Origin: Lachnospiraceae bacterium UBA6403
GTDB taxonomy: Bacteria; Bacillota; Clostridia; Lachnospirales; Lachnospiraceae
NCBI GenBank assembly: GCA_002437435.1
Contig: DJPV01000014.1
Coordinates: 1-15,938 of the forward strand
DNA: 15,938 nucleotides
Direction of reading: 5' to 3'
The notes under the pieces were generated by a model that saw only the letters and a list, made by a program, of their open reading frames with translations, made no database searches and was not told the origin of the DNA. Shown here in pieces: positions 7,527 to 13,709 of this stretch. Each line of letters opens with the position of its first letter. Position 1 is the stretch's first letter. The translations under genes were made by a program, and so were the position numbers.

Positions 7527-7579
7527 CTCCCATACAAAAAGTATGGCCCGCATTGCCCTCTACGACATGCAGACCATAC
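7527..7579 (-). promoter_or_regulatory. nrdG leader with alternative hairpins
   Basis: On the - strand a 13-bp stem (7579-7567 with 7553-7541, two G-T pairs, 13-nt loop) is followed directly by TTTTT (7540-7536), like an intrinsic terminator. The CCATAC of its 3' arm (7546-7541) can instead pair with GTATGG at 7535-7530, using the T-run as loop. This covers part of the GGGAG ribosome binding site (7531-7527). The two folds exclude each other. Confidence 0.55.
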
Positions 7580-7658
7580 AAATTGAAATTATTAATGCAC
7601 TTAGTTAAAAAATCGGATATAAACTATTCATACAAGTAAATGCTTTATGCATAGCTTT

Positions 7659-7687
7659 AATATAAACCAATTTCTAAAATATAGCAA
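7659..7687 (-). promoter_or_regulatory. promoter of nrdG-dut
   Basis: Read on the - strand, TTGCTA (7687-7682) and TATATT (7664-7659) are separated by 17 bp. The -10 has five of six consensus bases, the -35 four. The predicted start near 7652 gives a leader of about 137 nt before nrdG. Confidence 0.6.
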
Positions 7688-7779
7688 GTGTTTTTATAAA
7701 ATTCCGGTATATTCTGATCGTATGTGGTATACGTTATCTTATTTGTGATGCGGATGAACCACATGCATCAGACCTAAAC

Positions 7780-9906
7780 TTACAGGTGCAATACTCTGGC
7801 AGCCATTTCTTTTGTCTTGCCTACGTTCCAGAAGTTTTCACCAAGGTAACCACAGGTTCTTCTTGTGACATTCATCTTTGCGTGGTCTTTGTTACCACAC
7901 TGAGGACATTCCCATTCGCCATCTGCATTAATGATGATCTCGCCATCGTATCCACATACATGGCAGTAATCTGATTTTGTATTAAACTCTGCATACTGGA
8001 TGTTTTCATAAATGTAACGAACCACCTCGGCGAGCGCATCCAGATTGTTACGCATATTTGGTATCTCAACATAGGAGATCGCACCTCCGGATGAAATTGT
8101 CTGGAACTGACTCTCAAATCTGAATTTGCTGAATGCGTCGATCTTTTCCCGTACATCAACATGGTAAGAGTTTGTATAATATCCCTTATCAGTGACATCC
8201 TTGATCGTACCAAAACGTTCTTTATCAATACGTGCGAATCTGTAACATAAGCTTTCAGCAGGTGTTCCGTATAAGCCGAAGCCAAGTCCGGTATCAGCCT
8301 TCCACTTATCACAAGCTGCACGCATTCTATTCATAACCTTTAATGCAAACTCTTCGCCGACAGGATCCGTGTGGCTGACACCCTTCATCAGGATAGAAGT
8401 CTCATACAGACCGATGTATCCAAGTGACAGTGTGGAGTAGCCGTTGTGAAGCAGTGGATCGATAACTTCACCCTTCTTTAAACGCGCGATCGCACCATAC
8501 TGCCAGTGAATTGGGCTGACATCAGAGGTTACGCCTTCCAGTGCTCTGTGACGGCACATCAGGGCATCATAGCATAACTGAAGTCTTTCGTCTAACAATG
8601 ACCAGAATTTATCTTCATCGCCTTTTGCCAGAATACCGATCTGAGGAAGGTTCAGGCTGACAACGCCCTGATTGAAACGACCTTCCCATTTGTAGTTGCC
8701 GTTCTCATCTTTCCAAGGAGAGAGGAAAGAACGACATCCCATACATGAGAATACATTGCCTTCGTAGTTCTCACGCATTTTCTTAGCTGAGATGTAATCA
8801 GGATACATTCTTTTGGCAGAACACTTAATAGCAAGACGGGTAATGTAATCGTATTTACCGCCCTTTAAGCAGTTGTGTTCGTCCAGAACATAGATCAGCT
8901 TTGGAAATGCCGGTGTTACATAGACACCAACTTCGTTTTTGATACCCTCTAAACGCTGGCGCAGGATCTCTTCGATGATCATGGCGTTTTCTTCTACATA
9001 TTCATCATTTGGATCAAGATTCAGGAATAAGGTAACAAATGGAGACTGACCGTTTGTAGTCATTAAGGTGTTGATCTGGTACTGGATCGTCTGAACACCG
9101 GACCGAAGTTCATCGTTCAATCTTTCTTTTACCAGTTCCTCTAATGTATCAGCATCTAATCTGTCACCAAATTCTTCCTGATATAATGCTTTATATTTGT
9201 TGTAACTCTTACGCAGGTATTTTCCAAGGTGCCGGATATCAACCGACTGACCGCCATATTGGCTGGAAGCAACAGCAGCGATGATCTGTGTGACGATCGT
9301 ACATGCAACCTGGAAACTCTTAGGGCTTTCAATCAGCTTGCCGTTCATGACAGTACCGTTGTCAAGCATATCTCCGATATTGATCAGGCAACAGTTGAAG
9401 ATTGGCTGTAAGAAATAATCTGCATCATGGAAATGGATGGCACCTTCTTCATGTGCTTTTGAAATCTTCTCGGGAAGCAGAAGTCTCTTTGTAAGGTCTT
9501 TTGAAACCTCGCCGGCGATCAGATCACGCTGAGTGGAAGCAACCGTTGCATTTTTATTCGAATTTTCCTCCATAACATCTTTGTTTCTGTTTTTGATCAG
9601 ACTGAGGATCGAATCATCTGTCGTGTTAGCTTTACGGATCAGTTCACGGCTGTATCTATATATAATGTAAGTTTTGGCAAGAACGAACTTTCCCTCTGCC
9701 ATGATCTTCTGTTCGATGATATCCTGGATATCTTCAACCAGCATTCTTTTTCTGTTCTTTGCTTCGATACCGTCTATGATCTCTTCAATTTTTTCTTCAG
9801 AAATTTTTTCGCAGTCTTCGACTTCGGCATTTGCCTTCTGAATGGCAACGATAATCTTGCTGCGATCATAGGATACGGCTCGACCGTCTCTTTTGATTAC
9901 CTGCAT
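7780..9906 (-). CDS. nrdD: anaerobic ribonucleoside-triphosphate reductase
   Basis: NrdD is the class III reductase that turns ribonucleoside triphosphates into deoxy forms with a glycyl radical, usable only without oxygen. The 708-residue protein starts at ATG 9906 (MQVIKRDGRAVSYDRSKI), nine bases after AAGGAG (9921-9916). The frame is open further upstream to 10080, but that ATG overlaps the -10 box, so it cannot be the start. Residues 1-90 are an ATP-cone, the allosteric activity site. The C-terminus has four zinc cysteines, C648/C651 and C667/C670 (CHVC and CPQC), and the radical site RRTCGYLGE with G686 as the likely radical glycine. Length and motifs are those of an intact enzyme. The upstream region holds NrdR-like boxes, so repression by NrdR is likely. 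nrdG, its activase, lies downstream. Confidence 0.97.
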   Translation of the reverse strand: MQVIKRDGRAVSYDRSKIIVAIQKANAEVEDCEKISEEKIEEIIDGIEAKNRKRMLVEDIQDIIEQKIMAEGKFVLAKTYIIYRYSRELIRKANTTDDSILSLIKNRNKDVMEENSNKNATVASTQRDLIAGEVSKDLTKRLLLPEKISKAHEEGAIHFHDADYFLQPIFNCCLINIGDMLDNGTVMNGKLIESPKSFQVACTIVTQIIAAVASSQYGGQSVDIRHLGKYLRKSYNKYKALYQEEFGDRLDADTLEELVKERLNDELRSGVQTIQYQINTLMTTNGQSPFVTLFLNLDPNDEYVEENAMIIEEILRQRLEGIKNEVGVYVTPAFPKLIYVLDEHNCLKGGKYDYITRLAIKCSAKRMYPDYISAKKMRENYEGNVFSCMGCRSFLSPWKDENGNYKWEGRFNQGVVSLNLPQIGILAKGDEDKFWSLLDERLQLCYDALMCRHRALEGVTSDVSPIHWQYGAIARLKKGEVIDPLLHNGYSTLSLGYIGLYETSILMKGVSHTDPVGEEFALKVMNRMRAACDKWKADTGLGFGLYGTPAESLCYRFARIDKERFGTIKDVTDKGYYTNSYHVDVREKIDAFSKFRFESQFQTISSGGAISYVEIPNMRNNLDALAEVVRYIYENIQYAEFNTKSDYCHVCGYDGEIIINADGEWECPQCGNKDHAKMNVTRRTCGYLGENFWNVGKTKEMAARVLHL

Positions 9907-9931
9907 TTTTACATTCTCCTTCAAAATTGAT

Positions 9932-9979
9932 TGTCTAGATATTGAGTGCAATACAAACTCAACCCCCAATATATTGCGT
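9932..9979. promoter_or_regulatory. NrdR-like box pair, proximal to nrdD
   Basis: Two boxes lie at 9932-9947 and 9964-9979. Their cores are CTAGATATTG (9935-9944) and CAATATATTG (9967-9976). The second core fits the NrdR consensus (acaCwAtATaTwgtgt) fully in its ten central bases and 13 of 16 overall; the first matches 11 of 16. Core centres are 32 bp apart, about three helical turns, as is usual for paired NrdR boxes. The pair lies in the predicted 5' leader of nrdD. Confidence 0.65.
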
Positions 9980-9997
9980 CGTGTGTGAAAAAAAGAC

Positions 9998-10040
9998 AAA
10001 AAAATGAACGATTTAAAATCTGTGAGACTAAAAAATCGTT
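9998..10040 (-). terminator. terminator-like hairpin in the nrdD leader
   Basis: An 8-bp perfect stem AACGATTT/AAATCGTT (10040-10033 with 10014-10007 on the - strand) encloses an 18-nt loop. Two bases later come seven T's (10004-9998), then GTC, then seven more T's (9994-9988). The stem is A/T-rich and the loop long, so termination would be weak. It could act as an attenuator between the promoter and nrdD. Confidence 0.35.
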
Positions 10041-10050
10041 TGGAATATTT

Positions 10051-10077
10051 TGTAACTCTATGTCCCCGACAGTTACA
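10051..10077. promoter_or_regulatory. inverted repeat at the nrdD transcription start
   Basis: TGTAACT (10051-10057) and AGTTACA (10071-10077) are perfect inverted 7-mers with 13 bases between. They lie directly downstream of the -10 box and cover the predicted start near 10072, a place where a bound protein would block transcription. No known regulator site was recognised. Confidence 0.35.
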
Positions 10078-10078
10078 C

Positions 10079-10107
10079 ATTATAGCATCACCAATCTGGT
10101 TTGTCTA
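10079..10107 (-). promoter_or_regulatory. promoter of nrdD
   Basis: Read on the - strand, TAGACA (10107-10102) and a consensus TATAAT (10084-10079) are 17 bp apart. Transcription would begin near 10072, leaving a leader of about 165 nt. Confidence 0.75.
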
Positions 10108-10116
10108 TAACAATTG

Positions 10117-10164
10117 ATACAAAATATTGAGAAAAAAATAAAGAAATAATACTAGATATTGTGT
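10117..10164. promoter_or_regulatory. NrdR-like box pair, distal to nrdD
   Basis: Boxes at 10117-10132 (core CAAAATATTG, 10120-10129) and 10149-10164 (core CTAGATATTG, 10152-10161) match the NrdR consensus at 12 and 14 of 16 bases. Core centres are again 32 bp apart. They lie just upstream of the -35 box. A weak second promoter (TTCCTA, 17 bp, TATTAT on the - strand, 10173-10145) would overlap the outer box. Confidence 0.65.
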
Positions 10165-10406
10165 TGCATAGGAAAATGTGATTTAGCGTTCGAGTGGTGA
10201 TTGACATTATGTGAAATTATCGGAAATTGTATCCGGAAGACCCGATACTGTCGAAGTATTGCGAACAATCAGAGATTTAACAATAATGTTATATAGTTTG
10301 TGACATTTCTATGAATTGCGCAAAATGGCTTTATTTTTAATGGAAAATGTGATATAAAGCTATGATAGGTGATACCAAATTTTATAATAATATAGAGGTA
10401 AGTACA
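10165..10406. other. intergenic region before the first trigger-factor-like gene
   Basis: No gene is seen. A TTGACA at 10201-10206 has no partner -10 at the right distance. A 7-bp stem (10243-10249 with 10255-10261, one G-T pair) has no T-run after it. AT-rich -10-like hexamers (10353-10358, 10361-10366) lack a good -35, so the promoter of the downstream lipoprotein gene was not located with confidence. Confidence 0.4.
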
Positions 10407-11621
10407 ATGAGAAGATTAAAAAAGGGATTTGCAGTTGCTCTTGCAATGGCAATGACAGTATCCATGGTTGCGGGATGTGGAGATAAGAATAAAGATGTAA
10501 CCGGTAATCTGGATAAGGCAACACAGACGGATGCAACTGAGAACAGTACAGAGGCAGATCTGACAATTGATGAATACATTGCCAAGTATGCAGATGGTGT
10601 AACACTTGGAGAGTATAAGGGTATTGAATATGAATATGCTCCTGCAGAAGTAACAGAGGATGATGTACAGAAGAAGATAGATGATTTTGTAGAATCCTGT
10701 GCAACTTATAATGAAGATAAAACAAGTACGGCAAAATCAGGAGATACCGTAAATATTGACTTTGTTGGCACGGTAGATGGAGCAGAGTTTGATGGTGGTA
10801 ATACCAATGGTTCTGGATATGATGTAACGCTTGGATCAAACTCCCTCATCGATACATTTGAAGATCAGATCATAGGTCACAAGGCAGGAGATACATTTGA
10901 TGTAAATGTAACTTTCCCGGACGGATATGGTAATGGTCTGGATGGTAAGGCTGCCGTATTTAAGACTACTTTAAATTATATCAAGATTCCTGTAGAGGCA
11001 GAATACAATGATGATCTTGTAGCAGCAAATACTTCTTATAAGACAACAACTGAATATGAGGAATCAGTCAGAAATGAGTTAAAGGCCAGTAACGAAGCAA
11101 CTGCACTGGCATCCGCACAGAATGTTGTTATGACAAATGTTATTAACAAGGCAACGATCGAGAATATTCCGGAATCAGAAGTAAGCAGTCTGGCAGATGA
11201 GATTGTTACGCAGTTGAAATCCCAGGCAAGTAATTATGGGGTTGATTATGCAACATTTATTAAATATTACTATGGATATGATGATGAAGATTCATTCAAA
11301 GAATATGTGAATCAGATCTGTCAGGAATCTGTAAAAGAAAAGATGGTCGTATGTGCTGTGGCAAAGACAGAGAACATCACCATTGATGCAGATGAAGAAG
11401 CTGCATATATTAAGAAACTTGCAGAAGAAAATGATGTAACAGAAGATGCTATAAAGGAACAGTATTCATCTCAGGATCTGATGTATTATACGTTGGCAGA
11501 CAAGGTTATGACATTCCTTCTTGACAATGGTAAGAAGACAGAGACAACGACAGAAGCGGCAACAGAGGAATCGACAAATTCTGAAGAAGAAACTACAGAA
11601 GTAACAACAGAAGCAAACTAA
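10407..11621 (+). CDS. trigger-factor-like FKBP lipoprotein, copy 1
   Basis: A predicted extracytoplasmic chaperone or prolyl isomerase of 404 residues. ATG 10407 is eight bases after AGAGG (10394-10398); an upstream in-frame ATG at 10362 would bury the signal peptide. The N-terminus MRRLKKGF, a hydrophobic segment and the lipobox V21-A-G-C24 predict a lipoprotein. Residues 111-194 are an FKBP domain of the trigger factor kind: D118-F119, GAEFDGG (125-131), FED (151-153), HKAGDTFDVNVTFP and the closing KAAVFKTTLNYIKI. The IPGFED motif of trigger factor is IDTFED here. Residues 200-370 are helical and resemble the C-terminal chaperone arms. The ribosome-binding N-terminal domain of cytosolic trigger factor is absent, as expected for a secreted form. 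The tail (about 376-404) is rich in Thr and Glu. A paralogue follows after 71 bp, probably in the same operon. Confidence 0.85.
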   Translation: MRRLKKGFAVALAMAMTVSMVAGCGDKNKDVTGNLDKATQTDATENSTEADLTIDEYIAKYADGVTLGEYKGIEYEYAPAEVTEDDVQKKIDDFVESCATYNEDKTSTAKSGDTVNIDFVGTVDGAEFDGGNTNGSGYDVTLGSNSLIDTFEDQIIGHKAGDTFDVNVTFPDGYGNGLDGKAAVFKTTLNYIKIPVEAEYNDDLVAANTSYKTTTEYEESVRNELKASNEATALASAQNVVMTNVINKATIENIPESEVSSLADEIVTQLKSQASNYGVDYATFIKYYYGYDDEDSFKEYVNQICQESVKEKMVVCAVAKTENITIDADEEAAYIKKLAEENDVTEDAIKEQYSSQDLMYYTLADKVMTFLLDNGKKTETTTEAATEESTNSEEETTEVTTEAN

Positions 11622-11692
11622 AGCAAAAGCTGAGACGGAGTTCTGTAAATAAAGAATATATAAGATGAAGCCTTGAGGAGAAAGATTATATT

Positions 11693-12865
11693 ATGAAAAT
11701 GAAGAAGGTAATGGCTCTGTGTCTGACCGCTGTTGTCAGCATGGGGGTGCTTAGTGGATGCGGAAGCACAAAAAGTGAATTCAGACAGTATGCAAAATGT
11801 GCAGATGTAAAGGATTATGACGGTATTGAATATGTACCAACATCCAGAGAAGTGACACAGGATCAGATTGATGAGAAGATTAATTCATTTTGTACAGATA
11901 ATAATGTAGAAACAAAGGATTATGACAGTGTGATCAAGGATGGCGATGATGTTAATATCAACTACGTTGAAACCATCAACGGTGAGGAAAAGGCAAAGAA
12001 TGATGAAGAGGCAGGAACCAGCGTTGTTATGGGTAAGGAGGCATTAGCACCCGGACTTGATGACCAGATGATCGGTTTAAAGCCTGGAGTACAGAAAACC
12101 TTTACGATCACATATCCTGACGATTATTCAGATACAACAGTTGCCGGCATGGAAGCAAAATTTGATATAACGATCAATTATATCAAGATAACAACAACAC
12201 CGGAATATACAGATGACCTTGTAAAGTCAGCTACAAATGGAGAATATACAACAACAGATGCTTATACAAAGTACCTGACAGATGAACTTCAGAAGGATGC
12301 AGATAAATCCGCAGATGATACAGACCGTGCAAATGTATTAAAAGCGATCAAGGAGAAAACAACATTTAATAAGTACCCGGAAGGTGAAATTGATTCCTAT
12401 GTCAAGAGTGTTATGGATAATATTGAGTCCAGTGCCTCCCAGTATGGAATCGGTGTACCGACATTCCTTCAGTATTTTTATGGATATACGGATGAGGCTT
12501 CATTTGTTTCTTATCTTCAGAGCACGGTTGAATCTGTAATGCAGGAGAAGATCATTGTCAGTTCAATCGCATTAGATAAAGATCTGGTCGCAAGTGATAA
12601 AGAGGCCGATGCATATAAGCAGAAGCTGATGGATGATAATGAAGTAGATGAAGATACGATCAACTCCAGATATTCCAAGAGTGACCTGAAATTCTATGCA
12701 ACAGAGGAGAAGGTTCTTGATTATCTGATGGGCACAGCCGTTCAGGTTGAATCTACAGAAGCCGGTTCAGAAGATGTATCTGAGGATAGTTCAACAGAAG
12801 CAGAGAGTACAGAAACAACGACAGCGACAGAAGCTGCAACAGAGGCAACTTCGGAGACAGAATAA
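11693..12865 (+). CDS. trigger-factor-like lipoprotein, copy 2, degenerate FKBP site
   Basis: This 390-residue paralogue of the preceding gene has the same plan: signal peptide with lipobox L20-S-G-C23, FKBP-like domain (82-165), helical C-terminal region and a Thr/Glu/Ser-rich tail (about 350-390). ATG 11693 is 12 bases after GAGGAG (11675-11680); a second ATG six bases on is also possible. Shared segments include YEGIEY-like YDGIEY, YFYGYTDEASF (copy 1: YYYGYDDEDSF) and NYIKI at the domain end. Several active-site positions differ: D-F becomes N90-Y91, the EFDGG loop becomes EEKAKNDEEAG (98-108), FED becomes LDD (122-124), and the Phe of TFP becomes Tyr141. Isomerase activity is therefore doubtful, and a holding-type chaperone role is the likelier inference. 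There is no strong terminator before the tRNA promoter downstream. Confidence 0.82.
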   Translation: MKMKKVMALCLTAVVSMGVLSGCGSTKSEFRQYAKCADVKDYDGIEYVPTSREVTQDQIDEKINSFCTDNNVETKDYDSVIKDGDDVNINYVETINGEEKAKNDEEAGTSVVMGKEALAPGLDDQMIGLKPGVQKTFTITYPDDYSDTTVAGMEAKFDITINYIKITTTPEYTDDLVKSATNGEYTTTDAYTKYLTDELQKDADKSADDTDRANVLKAIKEKTTFNKYPEGEIDSYVKSVMDNIESSASQYGIGVPTFLQYFYGYTDEASFVSYLQSTVESVMQEKIIVSSIALDKDLVASDKEADAYKQKLMDDNEVDEDTINSRYSKSDLKFYATEEKVLDYLMGTAVQVESTEAGSEDVSEDSSTEAESTETTTATEAATEATSETE

Positions 12866-12896
12866 TAAAAAAGTTGACGTTTTTAAAAAATTTGTT

Positions 12897-12925
12897 TTGA
12901 CAAGAAGCAGATGACGTGCTATATT
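12897..12925 (+). promoter_or_regulatory. promoter of tRNA-Leu
   Basis: A consensus TTGACA at 12897-12902 and TATATT at 12920-12925 are separated by 17 bp. Transcription would start near 12932, about 24 nt before the tRNA. Confidence 0.85.
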
Positions 12926-12955
12926 AAACGAGTGCGTGAGATAAAGCACGTTCAT

Positions 12956-13039
12956 GCAGTTGTGGCGGAATTGGCATACGCGCATGATTCAGGTTCATGT
13001 CCACTTACGTGGGTGTGGGTTCAAGTCCCATCAACTGCA
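12956..13039 (+). tRNA. tRNA-Leu (anticodon CAG)
   Basis: A complete class II tRNA cloverleaf can be folded by eye. The acceptor stem is GCAGTTG (12956-12962) with CAACTGC (13032-13038), discriminator A13039, and no encoded CCA. The D stem is GCG/CGC (12965-12967, 12979-12981). The anticodon stem CATGA/TCATG holds the loop TTCAGGT with anticodon CAG at 12990-12992, which reads CUG leucine codons. A long variable arm with a CCAC/GTGG stem, expected for tRNA-Leu, precedes the T arm GTGGG-TTCAAGT-CCCAT. It has its own promoter and terminator, so it is a single-gene unit between the lipoprotein genes and greA. Confidence 0.96.
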
Positions 13040-13052
13040 TTGATAAAAGGAA

Positions 13053-13082
13053 AAGAAGTCTTAGTTTTAAGGCTTCTTTTTT
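13053..13082 (+). terminator. terminator after tRNA-Leu
   Basis: An 11-bp stem (13053-13063 with 13068-13078, one G-T pair) closes a GTTT loop and runs into six T's (13077-13082). Confidence 0.9.
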
Positions 13083-13094
13083 CTATATACAGGT

Positions 13095-13123
13095 TTGACA
13101 TTACAGAAAAACTGGCATATAAT
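13095..13123 (+). promoter_or_regulatory. promoter of greA-lysS
   Basis: Perfect TTGACA (13095-13100) and TATAAT (13118-13123) hexamers with a 17-bp spacer, a full-consensus housekeeping promoter. The leader to greA is about 50 nt. Confidence 0.92.
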
Positions 13124-13182
13124 GTAGGATACTTGTGAGAACTTAACGGAAAACACAGATATTGTTTAGGAGGTAGTCGGTG

Positions 13183-13665
13183 ATGGCTGAAAAGAAACAG
13201 GTAGTTACCTATACAGGACTTAAAAAAATTGAAGAAGAACTTCAGGATCTGAAAGTAAACAAACGTAGAGAGATTGCTGCCAAGATCAAGGAAGCAAGAG
13301 AGCAGGGAGACTTATCTGAGAATGCTGAGTACGATGCTGCAAAAGATGAACAGCGTGATATCGAAGCAAGAATCGAGCAGTTAGAGGCTATCCTGAAAAA
13401 TGTAGAGATCGTTGACGAGGACGAGGTAGATACAGAGGTTGTTGGTATCGGTCGTACCGTAACAGTATTTGATTATGAATTTGACGAGGAAGTTGTATTC
13501 CATATCGTTGGTTCAACCGAAGCAGATATTATGAAGAATAAGATCTCTGACGAATCACCGGTTGGTATGGCATTAAAGGGTGCCCGTGTTGGTGATGAAG
13601 TAACAGTAGAAGCACCGGACGGAGATTTTAAGTACAGAGTATTAGATATCAAGAGAGCAATCTAA
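13183..13665 (+). CDS. greA: transcription elongation factor GreA
   Basis: GreA enters the secondary channel of backtracked RNA polymerase and stimulates cleavage of the transcript 3' end. The 160-residue length is normal. The N-terminal coiled coil carries the tip sequence REQGDLSENAEYDAA, with the acidic tip residues D43 and E46 that hold the catalytic metal. The C-terminal FKBP-like domain ends with GDEVTVEAPDGDFKYRVLDI. ATG 13183 is eight bases after AGGAGGT (13168-13174); the in-frame GTG at 13180 is closer to the site than usual and is the second choice. It is driven by a full-consensus promoter and followed 44 bp later by lysS, a common pairing in Firmicutes, so the two are likely one transcript. 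Confidence 0.97.
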   Translation: MAEKKQVVTYTGLKKIEEELQDLKVNKRREIAAKIKEAREQGDLSENAEYDAAKDEQRDIEARIEQLEAILKNVEIVDEDEVDTEVVGIGRTVTVFDYEFDEEVVFHIVGSTEADIMKNKISDESPVGMALKGARVGDEVTVEAPDGDFKYRVLDIKRAI

Positions 13666-13709
13666 TAAACAGAATGATTAATATTATAGTAGAAAGAGAT
13701 TAAACAAAG

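Noticed and set aside
7746..7770. Terminator after nrdD
   Set aside because: The TGATGC/GCATCA stem has only six pairs, a long loop and no T-run on the - strand, so read-through from nrdD to nrdG remains possible.
9907..10080. 58-residue N-terminal extension of nrdD from ATG 10080
   Set aside because: The ATG lies inside the predicted -10 box, has no ribosome binding site, and NrdD homology starts at MQVIKRDGR; AAGGAG is placed for ATG 9906.
10201..10229. Promoter from the consensus TTGACA at 10201
   Set aside because: The hexamer 17 bp downstream is AAATTG, not a -10, and neighbouring spacings are no better.
10360..10839. 159-residue - strand frame opposite the first FKBP lipoprotein gene
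   Set aside because: Its His/Leu/Gln/Tyr-rich composition is the shadow of the real + strand gene, and it has no ribosome binding site.
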